64,000 bases of DNA, from NCBI RefSeq assembly GCF_018861065.1, contig NZ_JAHKQO010000036.1:521865-585864 (forward strand), written 5' to 3'. Every line of letters starts with the position of its first letter. Within the stretch, counting starts at the first letter, position 1. A model generated the notes under the pieces. That model saw nothing but the letters and a program-made list of their open reading frames with translations, was not told the DNA's origin and made no database searches. The DNA is from Paraglaciecola arctica. Lineage in GTDB: Bacteria > Pseudomonadota > Gammaproteobacteria > Enterobacterales > Alteromonadaceae. Position numbers and translations under genes: made by a program. Shown in pieces: positions 1 to 9,569 of this stretch.

Positions 1-1
1 T

Positions 2-907
2 ATCATCGGCATGGTTCGTGATGATATTGATTTTAGGCAAATTCTAAGCGGCGATATTTTATACGTTGCTAACAGCAACTCAGGCATACCCGCTTACTCA
101 ATGACAAGCAACGCCCATTACCAAGCGTTAGAGGAACAAAGCGCCGATTTACAAGACATCTTACAACGCACCACTCAATCAGAAGAGACGGGATTACCTG
201 AACAAGCCACGGCTGGTGTAATGACCACAAGAGCAGCGGCTAAATCCTTTTTTAAAGACGGCACCAATCGCGCCATGTTTCGTTTTACTTTGATTAACCA
301 CCTGTGTACTGACCTTGAAGGCTTAAAGGATACCAGTCGAAGTCCAGATCGTATTCGACAGGACGTGAGTCGCAGTCCCGGTGGTGACAGTCGTATATTT
401 AATAATTCATGTGTGGGTTGTCACGCTGGTATGGACCCATTGGCTCAGGCATTTGCTTATTACAACTACGAATATAACGTTGAGAGCGATCCACAAGGTG
501 AACAAGGCACTTTGCAATACAATCATGTAGGCCAAGTCGACCCAGATACAGGCTCTCAAGTACAGGCTAAATATCATATCAACGGCAACAACTTTCCTTA
601 TGGCTTTTTTACCAATAACGACGACTGGAGCAACTATTGGAGACAAGGCCTGAATAAAAACCTAGGTTGGGATACATCGTTACCTGGCAGTGGTAGTGGG
701 GCTAAATCTATGGGACAAGAACTCGCCAATAGTCAGCGATTTGCCAACTGCCAAGTGACCAAAGTATTTAAAAACGTTTGCTTACGCTCACCTCAAGACG
801 CTGCAGACAGAGCGAAAATTACCAATATCACTAACACATTTACCAGCACAGGTTACAACATCAAACAAGTGTTTGCTGACTCCGCTGATTACTGTAAAGG
901 GGAATAA
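2..907 (+). CDS. Exported protein with one c-type heme motif (5' end outside window)
   Basis: The reading frame is open to the left edge (codons before the first ATG at 11 are coding), so the N-terminus, including any signal peptide, is missing. The visible 301 or so residues carry one CxxCH heme-attachment motif (C-V-G-C-H, around 411-425) followed by a M-D-P-L segment, an arrangement like the heme-binding ends of DUF1588/DUF1592-type planctomycete-style cytochromes. The next gene starts 5 bases after the stop, and a third follows 13 bases after that, so the three form one operon of exported proteins. Electron transfer or binding to the neighbouring heme-motif lipoprotein is inference. The exact family is not recognised. 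Confidence 0.7.
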   Translation: MIGMVRDDIDFRQILSGDILYVANSNSGIPAYSMTSNAHYQALEEQSADLQDILQRTTQSEETGLPEQATAGVMTTRAAAKSFFKDGTNRAMFRFTLINHLCTDLEGLKDTSRSPDRIRQDVSRSPGGDSRIFNNSCVGCHAGMDPLAQAFAYYNYEYNVESDPQGEQGTLQYNHVGQVDPDTGSQVQAKYHINGNNFPYGFFTNNDDWSNYWRQGLNKNLGWDTSLPGSGSGAKSMGQELANSQRFANCQVTKVFKNVCLRSPQDAADRAKITNITNTFTSTGYNIKQVFADSADYCKGE

Positions 908-912
908 TAACA

Positions 913-3399
913 ATGGTTTATATCACCTCTTTATGCTTTTCAAAACTACAACGCCTAGTCACTGGTTCCGGGATCTTTGGTGTTATTTTGTTTTTTACTG
1001 GGTGTGGGGGTAGTTCGGTCGAAGTCGTTAAAACGCCTGCACCTGCGCCTCAAGAAGACACACCTGTTACCTATTCAGGGCCTGTAGCCGCCACTTCTGA
1101 CGTCACCCAATTTAAGCTTGAATTGTGGGACAATATAAGTTCACCGCAGCGTTGTGGTGCGTGCCACGTACAAGACAATCAGTCACCCGAGTTTGCTCGT
1201 AATGATGACATAAACTTAGCCTACAACGCAGCCAGTCAATTGGTGAACTTCGGTACACCCGAGGATTCAACCCTAGTAACTAAAGTAGCCACTGGACATA
1301 ATTGTTGGTTATCAAGTGACGCTGCCTGCGGTGAAATTTTAGCGACCTGGATTGGAAACTGGGGAGCCATAGAAAATACAGTTAACGACATACAACTAGA
1401 GGCCCCCATTGCAAAAGATCCTGGAGCGAATAAGAACTTTCCAGATAGCTCACTACTTTTTGAAGATAACGTTTATCCTTTGTTACAGACCTACTGTGCC
1501 AATTGTCATACTGGTTCCGCAACCATTCCTATTTCACCTTATTTTGCATCGAGTGATATTGACGAAGCATATGCAGCATCAAAAGCCAGAATTTCACTCG
1601 ACACCCCAGAAAATTCGCGATTTGTAGCAAGGATCCGCGACGAATTTCACAATTGTTGGAGTGATTGTGCGAGCAATGCCAATGACCTAATCAATGGGAT
1701 TCAAGACATGGCTGATGCCATTGAATTAACAGAACTAGATGAGCAGCTGATTAACAGTAAAGCGTTAACCCTGTTTGATGGCACTCTGGCATCTGGCGGC
1801 GGGCGTTTTGAAAACAACGTTATCGCAAAATGGGAATTTAAAACCGGTTCAGGCACAACCGCATTTGATACCAGTGGTGTTGAACCCGCTATAGACCTTA
1901 CCTTAAATGGAGATGCTAGCTGGATTGGTGGCTGGGGAATTCAGTTAACAAACGGAAAAGCTCAAGGCTCAACCACTAACAGTAAAAAGTTACACAATCT
2001 AATTACCGCCACCGGTGAATTTTCCATCGAAGCTTGGGTGGTGCCTGCGAATGTGAGTCAAGAAGGTCCAGCTAGGATAATCAGTTATTCTGGTGGTGCT
2101 AATACCCGCAATTTTACCTTAGGCCAAACCCTATATAACTACGACTTTCTACTTCGTACCGATAAAACCAATGTAAACGGTCAACCTGCGTTATCTACCG
2201 CCGATGCTGCAGAAGTGTTGCAAGCTAGCTTACAACATGTGGTGGTAAATTATGACTCTGTAAATGGACGACAAATATTTGTAAACGGTCGTTTTACAGG
2301 AGATACAGACGCTACAGAAGTGGGTAATTTTGCAGACTGGAATGATACTTATGCCTTTGTGTTAGGAAATGAAGTGTCGGGGGATATTCCATGGGCGGGC
2401 TCCATTAGAATGGTAGCAATCCACAATCGTACTCTAAGCGCTGAACAAGTGGCGCAAAATTTTGATGTCGGTATTGGCCAGAAGTTTTTCTTACTATTCG
2501 AAGTCAGCGAAATCACTCAAACACCTCAAAGCTACATTGTAATAGAAGTCAGTCAATTTGATAGCTATAGCTATTTATTTAGTGAACCATTTTTTTACAC
2601 CTTAGATGACAGCGTTAGTATTCCAGACATTCCACTACAAGGAATACGAATCGGTGTTAATGGACGCGAGGCCAATGTAGGCCAAGTATTCCAAAACATA
2701 GACACTTTGCTAACTCAAAGTGATTACGTTCCAGCAAAAGGGCAACTACTATCCTCCTTAGGTACTATTATACCTATTGAAAAAGGCGCTTCTACAGACG
2801 AGTTCTTCCTCACTTTTGAAGTATTGGCAGAGCAAACCAATGTGGTGGTAGAAGCGGATCCTCCCGCCCCTGCAGTCGCTATAGATTTAGCCACCCAAGC
2901 CGAAATCGGCATTCGCAATTTTGCTGAAATAAATGCCAGTATGTCGGCTGTAACTAGTGTTCCTATGGATAACTCGTCTGTAAAAGACTCATTTGAGCAG
3001 TTAAAACAACAACTGCCATCGGTCACCAATATGGACAGTTTTTTGGCTTCCAATCAAATGGCCGTCACCCAATTGGCAATAAAATACTGCGACCAATTAG
3101 TTGAAACAACTAGTCTGAGAGACGGCTATTTTAGTGATTTTAATTTTGACCAAAGTGCCGTAACCGCGTTTACCGTTCAGGGCAGGAGCGCAGTTTTGCT
3201 GCCATTAACAAGTAACATATTGAATTCTGGTCTTAGCGATCAGCCTAATAATGCTGATGTAATCAATGAACTAGATAATCTCATTACCCGATTAACAGAT
3301 TGCAGCGGCGACAAAGTATGTGACGCTACATACACCAAAACTGTCGTAAAAGCGGTATGCGCCGCGGCGCTTGGCAGTGCCGTCATTACGTTGCAATAA
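913..3399 (+). CDS. Lipoprotein with two CxxCH heme motifs and a LamG-like domain
   Basis: The 828-residue protein begins with a hydrophobic stretch ending in a lipobox (F-F-T-G-C, Cys31), so it should be a lipid-anchored, exported protein. Two c-type heme motifs are visible, C-G-A-C-H at residues 81-85 and C-A-N-C-H near 195-199. A LamG/concanavalin-like domain follows at about 300-510 (start W-E-F, later phrases typical of LamG_3 such as F-S-I-E-A-W-V). The C-terminal 300 residues match nothing I know; they contain a Pro/Ala linker near 645-660 and several Cys near the end. It sits between another heme-motif protein and a Tat-exported DUF1501-like protein. Similar trios occur in marine gammaproteobacteria, but no function is established to my knowledge. 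Confidence 0.8.
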   Translation: MVYITSLCFSKLQRLVTGSGIFGVILFFTGCGGSSVEVVKTPAPAPQEDTPVTYSGPVAATSDVTQFKLELWDNISSPQRCGACHVQDNQSPEFARNDDINLAYNAASQLVNFGTPEDSTLVTKVATGHNCWLSSDAACGEILATWIGNWGAIENTVNDIQLEAPIAKDPGANKNFPDSSLLFEDNVYPLLQTYCANCHTGSATIPISPYFASSDIDEAYAASKARISLDTPENSRFVARIRDEFHNCWSDCASNANDLINGIQDMADAIELTELDEQLINSKALTLFDGTLASGGGRFENNVIAKWEFKTGSGTTAFDTSGVEPAIDLTLNGDASWIGGWGIQLTNGKAQGSTTNSKKLHNLITATGEFSIEAWVVPANVSQEGPARIISYSGGANTRNFTLGQTLYNYDFLLRTDKTNVNGQPALSTADAAEVLQASLQHVVVNYDSVNGRQIFVNGRFTGDTDATEVGNFADWNDTYAFVLGNEVSGDIPWAGSIRMVAIHNRTLSAEQVAQNFDVGIGQKFFLLFEVSEITQTPQSYIVIEVSQFDSYSYLFSEPFFYTLDDSVSIPDIPLQGIRIGVNGREANVGQVFQNIDTLLTQSDYVPAKGQLLSSLGTIIPIEKGASTDEFFLTFEVLAEQTNVVVEADPPAPAVAIDLATQAEIGIRNFAEINASMSAVTSVPMDNSSVKDSFEQLKQQLPSVTNMDSFLASNQMAVTQLAIKYCDQLVETTSLRDGYFSDFNFDQSAVTAFTVQGRSAVLLPLTSNILNSGLSDQPNNADVINELDNLITRLTDCSGDKVCDATYTKTVVKAVCAAALGSAVITLQ

Positions 3400-3412
3400 A
3401 AGGTAGATAAAG

Positions 3413-5005
3413 ATGAAAAACAACAAATCTATTGGCTTAAATACTCCTCTTTATCATGCCTGCCACGCTAGACCCGTGACTCGACGTGAGTTTATTTCTC
3501 AAGGGTTTATGGCTGGTTTGGGCACAGTGCTCAGTGGCTCAGTATTGAGTTTATTTGCCAATCCGGGTAAAGCGCAGGGTACCTTATCTGCTGATTTGGA
3601 AACCCTGAAAAGTAGCTGCGGTATTGCCACTCAAGGAGCCGGCAAGATCCCGTTTATAGTGTTTGATTTGGCAGGCGGTGCCAATATTTCAGGATCGAAC
3701 GTGTTAGTAGGTGGTCGCGGTGGACAGTTAGATTTCCTCAGTACAGCCGGCTATAGCAAACTGGGATTACCAGGAGACAGCGTACCTTCTATCGCAAATC
3801 CCGATACCGGTCTAAGTGACTTTATTAACACCGAATTAGGATTAGCTTTTCATTCAGACAGCGCTTTTTTGCGGGGCATACAAGATAAACTCAGTGTCAC
3901 CAATCGCGCTAATGTAAACGGAGCTGTTATCCCTGCTCGCTCTGAAAACGACACTGGCAATAATCCCCATAATCCTATGTATGGCGTCAATAAAGTGGGC
4001 TCTGATGGTTCGTTACTGACACTCATAGGCTCCCGCAATTCAGACTCGGGAGGAAACTCCATGGCGCCTGCCGCTATGATTGATACCTCAAAACGCCCCA
4101 CAAAAATTGATAGGCCATCTGATGTAACAGGTTTAGTCGATACTGGGGATTTAGTGGGGTTGTTAAGCCAGCAAGACTCAGTGGCAGTAATGGAATCAAT
4201 TCAACGTATTAGTGCTATGAAATTAGGCAAAGTGGATACCCAAATTACCACTGATGAGGTGTTAAAAGACTTGGTCAATTGTGGCTATGTGAAAAGTGCC
4301 GACATCACCGATAGGTTTGGTGATCCCTCTTCTTTAAACCCTGAACTTGACGCAAATATAGTAGGCGATAATGGCATTTTCACTCAAGAGGAATTCGATA
4401 GCGATGGAGAATTTAGAAAAACGGCTTCAACAATGAAACTTGTAATCAATGGATTTGCGGGAGCTGGCACTATTACTATGGGTGGATTTGATTACCATAC
4501 CGGAGACAGATCAACCGGTGAAATTCGAGATTTACGCGCCGGTCGGTGTATGGGAGCCTGTTTAGAATACGCGGCAAGAGTGGGTGTACCTCTTATGATG
4601 TATGTTTGCAGTGACGGCTCAGTGGCCAGCAATGGCATGATTGACGATTCTATAAATGGTCGAGGAAAAGGTGTGTGGACAGGTGATAATTCCTCAACAG
4701 CCGCCTCATTCTTTTTAGTCTATAACCCTGGCGGTACACCACAACTAATAGGTGCGACACCGGATTTACAAGCCCAACATCAACAAATTGGTTACATGCG
4801 CAGTGATGCATCGGTGGAAACCGCAGCCACGCCAGCTGCCAACAATGTAAATTTATTAGTCGAAACCGTGATTTTGAATTATATGGCCTTGCATGGGGAA
4901 CAAGGTAACTTTGCTAATATTTTCCCAGAAAATGGCCTTGGAAATGCGCTGCTAATTGACAGCCTTACCGCGTTTGAACCAATAGTAAATGGGGTGATGA
5001 CCTAA
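3413..5005 (+). CDS. Tat-exported DUF1501-like protein
   Basis: The 530-residue protein has a twin-arginine signal (T-R-R-E-F-I at residues 23-28, then a long hydrophobic segment ending near N-P-G-K-A-Q), so it is probably exported folded through Tat. The body resembles the DUF1501 family (sulfatase/alkaline-phosphatase-like fold): an early Gly-rich stretch after I-V-F-D-L-A-G-G and a later G-G-F-D-Y-H-T-G segment that corresponds to the G-x-D-x-H signature. It is the last gene of the three-gene operon, 13 bases after the lipoprotein stop. DUF1501 proteins are often encoded next to heme-containing DUF1800/DUF1588 proteins, which fits. Substrate unknown. Confidence 0.75.
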   Translation: MKNNKSIGLNTPLYHACHARPVTRREFISQGFMAGLGTVLSGSVLSLFANPGKAQGTLSADLETLKSSCGIATQGAGKIPFIVFDLAGGANISGSNVLVGGRGGQLDFLSTAGYSKLGLPGDSVPSIANPDTGLSDFINTELGLAFHSDSAFLRGIQDKLSVTNRANVNGAVIPARSENDTGNNPHNPMYGVNKVGSDGSLLTLIGSRNSDSGGNSMAPAAMIDTSKRPTKIDRPSDVTGLVDTGDLVGLLSQQDSVAVMESIQRISAMKLGKVDTQITTDEVLKDLVNCGYVKSADITDRFGDPSSLNPELDANIVGDNGIFTQEEFDSDGEFRKTASTMKLVINGFAGAGTITMGGFDYHTGDRSTGEIRDLRAGRCMGACLEYAARVGVPLMMYVCSDGSVASNGMIDDSINGRGKGVWTGDNSSTAASFFLVYNPGGTPQLIGATPDLQAQHQQIGYMRSDASVETAATPAANNVNLLVETVILNYMALHGEQGNFANIFPENGLGNALLIDSLTAFEPIVNGVMT

Positions 5006-5267
5006 GCCTATTTTTTATTCTATTGTTTTTAGCTCTAATCTAGAGCCTGAGTTGCAACCTACATTTGCACGAGCACCTGTTGCTCGATCACCTGTTAAGT
5101 AATTGCTTTGACACTATTCGCTAACCTAGGTTCTCCTTAATGCGCAACTTCAGTAAACTCGACGAGAGTATCTAAACCAATAGAAACTATGCTAGTTTTT
5201 GTGCATGCTTAAATTGTGCTTTACTGATGTTTAATGGCTACGCCGCCAATCATATACGGGAGTCAAA

Positions 5268-6401
5268 ATGGAAAAGTATAAAGGAATCCAACATTTCCTA
5301 TTTTTGTTCATTACTTCGTGTTGTGGTATTTGCCATGCTAATACACTCAACTTAGGTGGTACTATCTTTACGCCTACTCTTATGGAGCTTGGAAAAGGCG
5401 AGTCTTCACTTGCTGTTTTTGATTTCAATTCCGACGGTCATAAAGATCTAGTCGTCTCGAATTACGCCGATAACAATATAGTCATTTACAGGGGTAACGG
5501 TAAAGGTAACTTAACCGAAATAAAACGAACATCTGCAGGCATCAACCCTACTGATATTGCAACCGCTGATATCAATGGTGATGGTGCCTTTGATATCGCT
5601 ATAGCCAATCACGAAACTTCCTATATGACAGTGCTGCTTGGAGATGGAAAAGGAAACTTCATCCCTGCTGCTTATTCACCTTTCGGCATCGAGGTTAAAC
5701 CTCACTTACATGAAGTTCAATTACATGACCTTGATAACGACAATAAAGTAGATCTGATAGTAGATAATAGAGCCAATCAGGGATTACTGGTTCTAAGGGG
5801 GTTAGATGATGGTAGCTTTCAGACTCCTGGGGAACTAATTAACGTTGCAGGAGATCCCTATCGTGGCTTTGCTATTGCGGATCTTAACACCGATGGGCGC
5901 TTGGATATTGTGACACCAAATCAGCAGGAAGTTGCCACAATTCTCAATGCGAGTAGTTCTGAAAAACTCTCGTTCACCTTACATGAGTCAGTCGAATCCA
6001 CTCGTCCATTTTCAGTGGAGTTGGCTGATTTAAATGGAGATGGTCACAACGACCTAATAGTGGCATCTAACGGCGATAACATCACTATCATTCCAGGTGA
6101 CGGTACAGGCAATTTCCTAGAAAAACAAAAAACCTCAATCAAAACTTCATCGGGCGCTAAACAAATAGCGATAGGTGATATTAATGGCGACGGTATTAAA
6201 GATAGCCTGGTTAGCAGTTGGTCTGGTAAATTGCTTATCATTCTAGGCAGCAAGACTAAACTTGAAACCATCAGCTTTGAACATTTGAATATTCCTAACC
6301 CTTGGGCAGTGATGATGGAAGACTTTAACCAAGACGGAAAAAGTGACTTTATTATTTCTGATGGAAACAGCACAAATGCGCTAATGTATGTCAGTCAATA
6401 A
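5268..6401 (+). CDS. Secreted VCBS/FG-GAP repeat beta-propeller protein
   Basis: A signal peptide is visible (hydrophobic F-L-F-L-F-I-T-S-C-C, likely cleaved after C-H-A-N). The mature part has seven repeats with calcium-loop motifs of the form D-x-N-x-D-G-x-x-D (D-F-N-S-D-G, D-I-N-G-D-G, D-L-D-N-D-N, D-L-N-T-D-G, D-L-N-G-D-G, D-I-N-G-D-G, D-F-N-Q-D-G), as in FG-GAP/VCBS integrin-like propellers, and seven blades make a closed propeller. At 377 residues the protein is little more than the propeller, with no enzymatic domain. It is probably a surface or secreted binding protein; the ligand is unknown. It is preceded by 262 bases without a gene. Confidence 0.85.
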   Translation: MEKYKGIQHFLFLFITSCCGICHANTLNLGGTIFTPTLMELGKGESSLAVFDFNSDGHKDLVVSNYADNNIVIYRGNGKGNLTEIKRTSAGINPTDIATADINGDGAFDIAIANHETSYMTVLLGDGKGNFIPAAYSPFGIEVKPHLHEVQLHDLDNDNKVDLIVDNRANQGLLVLRGLDDGSFQTPGELINVAGDPYRGFAIADLNTDGRLDIVTPNQQEVATILNASSSEKLSFTLHESVESTRPFSVELADLNGDGHNDLIVASNGDNITIIPGDGTGNFLEKQKTSIKTSSGAKQIAIGDINGDGIKDSLVSSWSGKLLIILGSKTKLETISFEHLNIPNPWAVMMEDFNQDGKSDFIISDGNSTNALMYVSQ

Positions 6402-6431
6402 AAACAATAATCGACTTAGAACGGAACCTCT

Positions 6432-6629
6432 ATGAACAAGTTTATTTACAAAATTATCGATACCCGAGACGTCGAATCTGCTGGACTATTCAAAGGTAGA
6501 AAACGTGAAGATGTTGAAGACTATTTAAGCTCACTTGGAGCTCAAGGATGGGAGCTCGTAAACGTTGATTTTCGTGAGTTAGAGGGTGGTTTGGAGTTTG
6601 CTGGTGTAATGAAAAAACAAGTTTCCTAA
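6432..6629 (+). CDS. DUF4177 domain small protein
   Basis: The 65-residue protein fits the DUF4177 pattern: an N-terminal strand (F-I-Y-K-I-I), a central G-A-Q-G-W-E-L-V-N-V core and a C-terminal strand ending in M-K-K. It starts 31 bases after the propeller gene on the same strand and could be co-transcribed. These small cytoplasmic proteins have no established function. Confidence 0.75.
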   Translation: MNKFIYKIIDTRDVESAGLFKGRKREDVEDYLSSLGAQGWELVNVDFRELEGGLEFAGVMKKQVS

Positions 6630-6652
6630 AGACTACAATTGCGATTTAAAAT

Positions 6653-6997
6653 TTAGTCTCTAGTAAGCACTTCTAACAATTCAATCTCGAATATGAGATT
6701 AGAGTTGGCCGGTATCATAGTACCAATTTGACGTTCTCCATAGGCCAAATCTGCAGGAACTCTTAATCGACGTTTGCCTCCTACTTGCATATCTTTCAAA
6801 CCTAAAATCCAACCTTGAATGACTCGCTTATTGCTAAGCACGGTTTGAAAAGGTTCTCCCTTTTTGTAAGATGAGTCGAACTCTGTACCGTCTTCTAACC
6901 AACCCACATAATGAGCGGTAATCAATGCACCACGTTGCGCGGTTTTGCCCGTACCTTGAATCAAATCTTCAATTTGTAATTGTTGTTGCATAATCAC
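6653..6997 (-). CDS. FKBP-type peptidyl-prolyl cis-trans isomerase
   Basis: The 114-residue single-domain FKBP has the usual order: G-x-x-A-x-x-G near the start, H-Y-V-G-W-L-E-D-G-T-E-F-D-S-S, a G-W-x-x-G-L block, R-R-L-x-V-P-x-x-L-A-Y-G and the closing L-I-F-E-I-E-L-L. It catalyses cis-trans isomerisation of Xaa-Pro bonds. There is no signal peptide, so it should be cytosolic. Length is normal for the minimal FkpA/FKBP12-like class. It faces the DUF4177 gene convergently with 23 bases between stops. Confidence 0.93.
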   Translation of the reverse strand: MIMQQQLQIEDLIQGTGKTAQRGALITAHYVGWLEDGTEFDSSYKKGEPFQTVLSNKRVIQGWILGLKDMQVGGKRRLRVPADLAYGERQIGTMIPANSNLIFEIELLEVLTRD

Positions 6998-7103
6998 TCT
7001 TCAAAATCCCATCCATTAGCGTTTTAACCTTGCTAAATGACTCGTACCACACATTTCAACTTTGGCACATTGAGTCGATATAATGCAACTCAATTGACTC
7101 AAG

Positions 7104-7142
7104 TCAACCTCCTTTTAATTGCAATAATAAAGAGGAGGTTGA
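7104..7142. terminator. Possible weak hairpin terminator after the FadL-type gene
   Basis: A 10-bp perfect inverted repeat (TCAACCTCCT / AGGAGGTTGA) with a 19-base loop lies between the porin stop codon and the FKBP gene. There is no strong T run directly after it on the minus strand, so its terminator role is tentative. Confidence 0.35.
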
Positions 7143-7167
7143 TAACCAATCTTTTTAAATTAAAAAT

Positions 7168-8427
7168 TTAGAATTTATGATTGTACTGCGCAGAAAATAT
7201 CGTTGCATCACCACTCGTTCTGAAGCCCCATTGACTACCAAGGTTGTCTGCTTCACTAAAAGTTTGTTCAGAACCTTTAATTACACTGAAACCCATATCA
7301 ACTGAAGAAGTTTCATCAAGGATATAGCTGGCACCAACACTTAGCCATTTACGGTTAGAGTCTGGGATAGAGATAGATAAATGGCCGTCGTCTGTAGGCG
7401 TAGTATCATAAGCAACTCCAGCACGTAAAATAGTGTTTTTGTCTAACTGGTAGCTACCACCAATGGCGTAACGAAAGCTATTTGAGAAATTTTCTTGTTT
7501 TGTAAACGCTGGGGTTTCACTTGATGAAACATAAGCTTCCAACGACTCAAAACTACTCCACTGGGTCCAAACTACGCTATAGTTGAATGTCCATTGTTCA
7601 TCAATAAGGTGAACGCCTGAAAACTCCGCAGTAGCAGGTAATTCAAGCTCCAAGGTACCTGGTAAAACTGTACCTTCTAGACCACCTAACGCTGCTGGTA
7701 GCTGGTTGCTGTAGTCACCGTCGAAGTTTATTGTTGTTTTGCTACGATATTGCAACCCTAGGCGTGAACCTTTAGCTATTTCGTAAGCAACCCCAACGTT
7801 CCAGCCATAACCGCTGTCGTCCCCTTCTAAATTCACTGCTTCTGTTTGCGCTGGCAAACCTAGCGGGTTATCACCAAAATGACGAACCAAATTCGCGTCT
7901 GCATAAATGTAATTCAACCCTAAACCAGCCGACCAGTTTGCGTTTAGTTGATACGACACACTCGCATTAAAATTAACAGTGGTGATCTCAGACGTACCAG
8001 CAAGTTGCCCTGCCGCATAATCGTCTGAAAACTCTGTCGCTAAACCAAAGTTAGAGAATACTCCAAATCCTAGTGCCACTTTTTCGTTAATAGGTGTGAC
8101 GTAATAGATTGCAGGAATGAAGGCTTCAGGGGCAATACTATCTTGGTCTAGTGCAGCGGCACTAGAATAAGCAGGAGCGCTTTCACCAACCACACTCACA
8201 TCAGGTGAAATGTATGTACCAGAAATAGATAACTCAGCGTTCTTAAAAAGTGACATTAGTGCGGGGTTACGGGCCACAACAGCTGCACTATCTGCAATCG
8301 CAGCTTCTCCAGCGAAGGCCCGACCTAAACCTGTTGCGCTATGCTCAGCAAGCTGAAAAGCTGCGGCAAAAACATTTAATGGCAATACACCAATACAAAC
8401 AGTCAAAATAGACGGGGTTAATTTCAT
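7168..8427 (-). CDS. FadL/TodX-type outer membrane transport protein
   Basis: This is a 14-stranded outer-membrane porin of the OMPP1/FadL/TodX family, which moves hydrophobic compounds such as long-chain fatty acids. The signal peptide ends in V-F-A-A-A; the mature N-terminus (F-Q-L-A-E-H-S-A-T-G-L-G-R-A-F-A-G) and the N-P-A-L-M segment are family hallmarks; the C-terminus ends in an aromatic (H-K-F), as outer-membrane barrels do. I chose the ATG at 8427 rather than the upstream one at 8451, because a GAG-containing ribosome site precedes it and the protein then begins directly with the signal peptide. The mature length of about 400 residues is normal. Confidence 0.88.
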   Translation of the reverse strand: MKLTPSILTVCIGVLPLNVFAAAFQLAEHSATGLGRAFAGEAAIADSAAVVARNPALMSLFKNAELSISGTYISPDVSVVGESAPAYSSAAALDQDSIAPEAFIPAIYYVTPINEKVALGFGVFSNFGLATEFSDDYAAGQLAGTSEITTVNFNASVSYQLNANWSAGLGLNYIYADANLVRHFGDNPLGLPAQTEAVNLEGDDSGYGWNVGVAYEIAKGSRLGLQYRSKTTINFDGDYSNQLPAALGGLEGTVLPGTLELELPATAEFSGVHLIDEQWTFNYSVVWTQWSSFESLEAYVSSSETPAFTKQENFSNSFRYAIGGSYQLDKNTILRAGVAYDTTPTDDGHLSISIPDSNRKWLSVGASYILDETSSVDMGFSVIKGSEQTFSEADNLGSQWGFRTSGDATIFSAQYNHKF

Positions 8428-8660
8428 AGTCAATATCTCACTCATATACATTGGGTAGAAGGTTCTCTACCCTGTCAAAAAATTTCGACGCGCATAGTAT
8501 CGGATTATGAAAATTATAGTAGTACAACTCGCTGAAATATGTGGATTAAGAGCAAGTGTTTACATCTTTTATGCAATTAAGTTTCAATGGCAACAAATAA
8601 TTAACACATAGAGCGAGAGCAATGGCTCTATTGCCCTCAACAGTATGTGTATTTATGCGG

Positions 8661-9569
8661 CTAGATGTCACTTTTATTTACCCTTAACCAATAGGTGAGA
8701 TACAACAACCCGATTCCTAATAGAGTCGCAACAAGGCTAAATTTAGTCGATAAGACCGAAAATAATAGAAACTTGGGAGATTCACCTGCTGACATGTGAC
8801 TAGGCAATATAGTTTGCCCAAAAGTAAAATACTCTCGCAAGGTATCTAGGAAGAAACGTGCATCCAACTGCCAATACTTAGCAACAAATGATTCGACCAA
8901 AAGTAACGCTGCTACGGGTAATACTGCCCATAAAAAAGGTGCTTTATTGGCAAACATTGACGCCAGCATTAACCAAGCAAAAACCGGAAACATCCACAAC
9001 GCATATGGGAATAAGTGCAACCAAATAGCTATAAGGTTTCCAAGTATTTCTGCACTGCTCCATAATTCCCACAACGATATGTCATAGCCTAAGGATAAAA
9101 CGCAACAGAAAATAAAGGCGACTAGTAAAAAAACAATCACAACAGATGTCGCCGCCAACATAAAGACAGCGGGAACAACAAGAGCACCCGTAATCAACTT
9201 AACCCCAACTGTTAACGCATCCGATACCGGTAATGAACGCCAAAAATAAACTGATAAATCTCGTCTCTCGTCAAACAAACAGCTAGTGAAGTAATTCAAC
9301 TGAATGACCAGCGACGCAATAATAAAAGGGAAAAACACGCTCATAACTGTGCCCAGAAAAAAGCGAGCAAATCCTTTTACGTTTACCAAATTGTTACCAT
9401 CCGTTAGGTTTTCGAACAGTCTCGATAATTGATAATCTTGTATAATAAGCAACTGCAATATAGGCGCGAGTATCATAAAAACAGCAATAATGAAGGGGGC
9501 CCAAAATAGTGTTTTTTTGAACTCCCATATTTCTTTTCTAAAACTGGTGACAAGTTGTGAAACAATCAT
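8661..9569 (-). CDS. ABC transporter permease (ABC-2 type)
   Basis: The 302-residue protein has six or seven hydrophobic segments: one near residues 20-45, one near 70-95, several between 115 and 215 and a last one near 275-295. The hydrophilic start and L-F-D-E-R-R-D-L-S-V-Y-F-W-R-S-L-P match ABC-2 permeases paired with YtrB-like ATPases. Its start overlaps the ATPase stop by four bases, showing translational coupling. It should be the membrane half of an exporter; the substrate is not predictable. Confidence 0.85.
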   Translation of the reverse strand: MIVSQLVTSFRKEIWEFKKTLFWAPFIIAVFMILAPILQLLIIQDYQLSRLFENLTDGNNLVNVKGFARFFLGTVMSVFFPFIIASLVIQLNYFTSCLFDERRDLSVYFWRSLPVSDALTVGVKLITGALVVPAVFMLAATSVVIVFLLVAFIFCCVLSLGYDISLWELWSSAEILGNLIAIWLHLFPYALWMFPVFAWLMLASMFANKAPFLWAVLPVAALLLVESFVAKYWQLDARFFLDTLREYFTFGQTILPSHMSAGESPKFLLFSVLSTKFSLVATLLGIGLLYLTYWLRVNKSDI

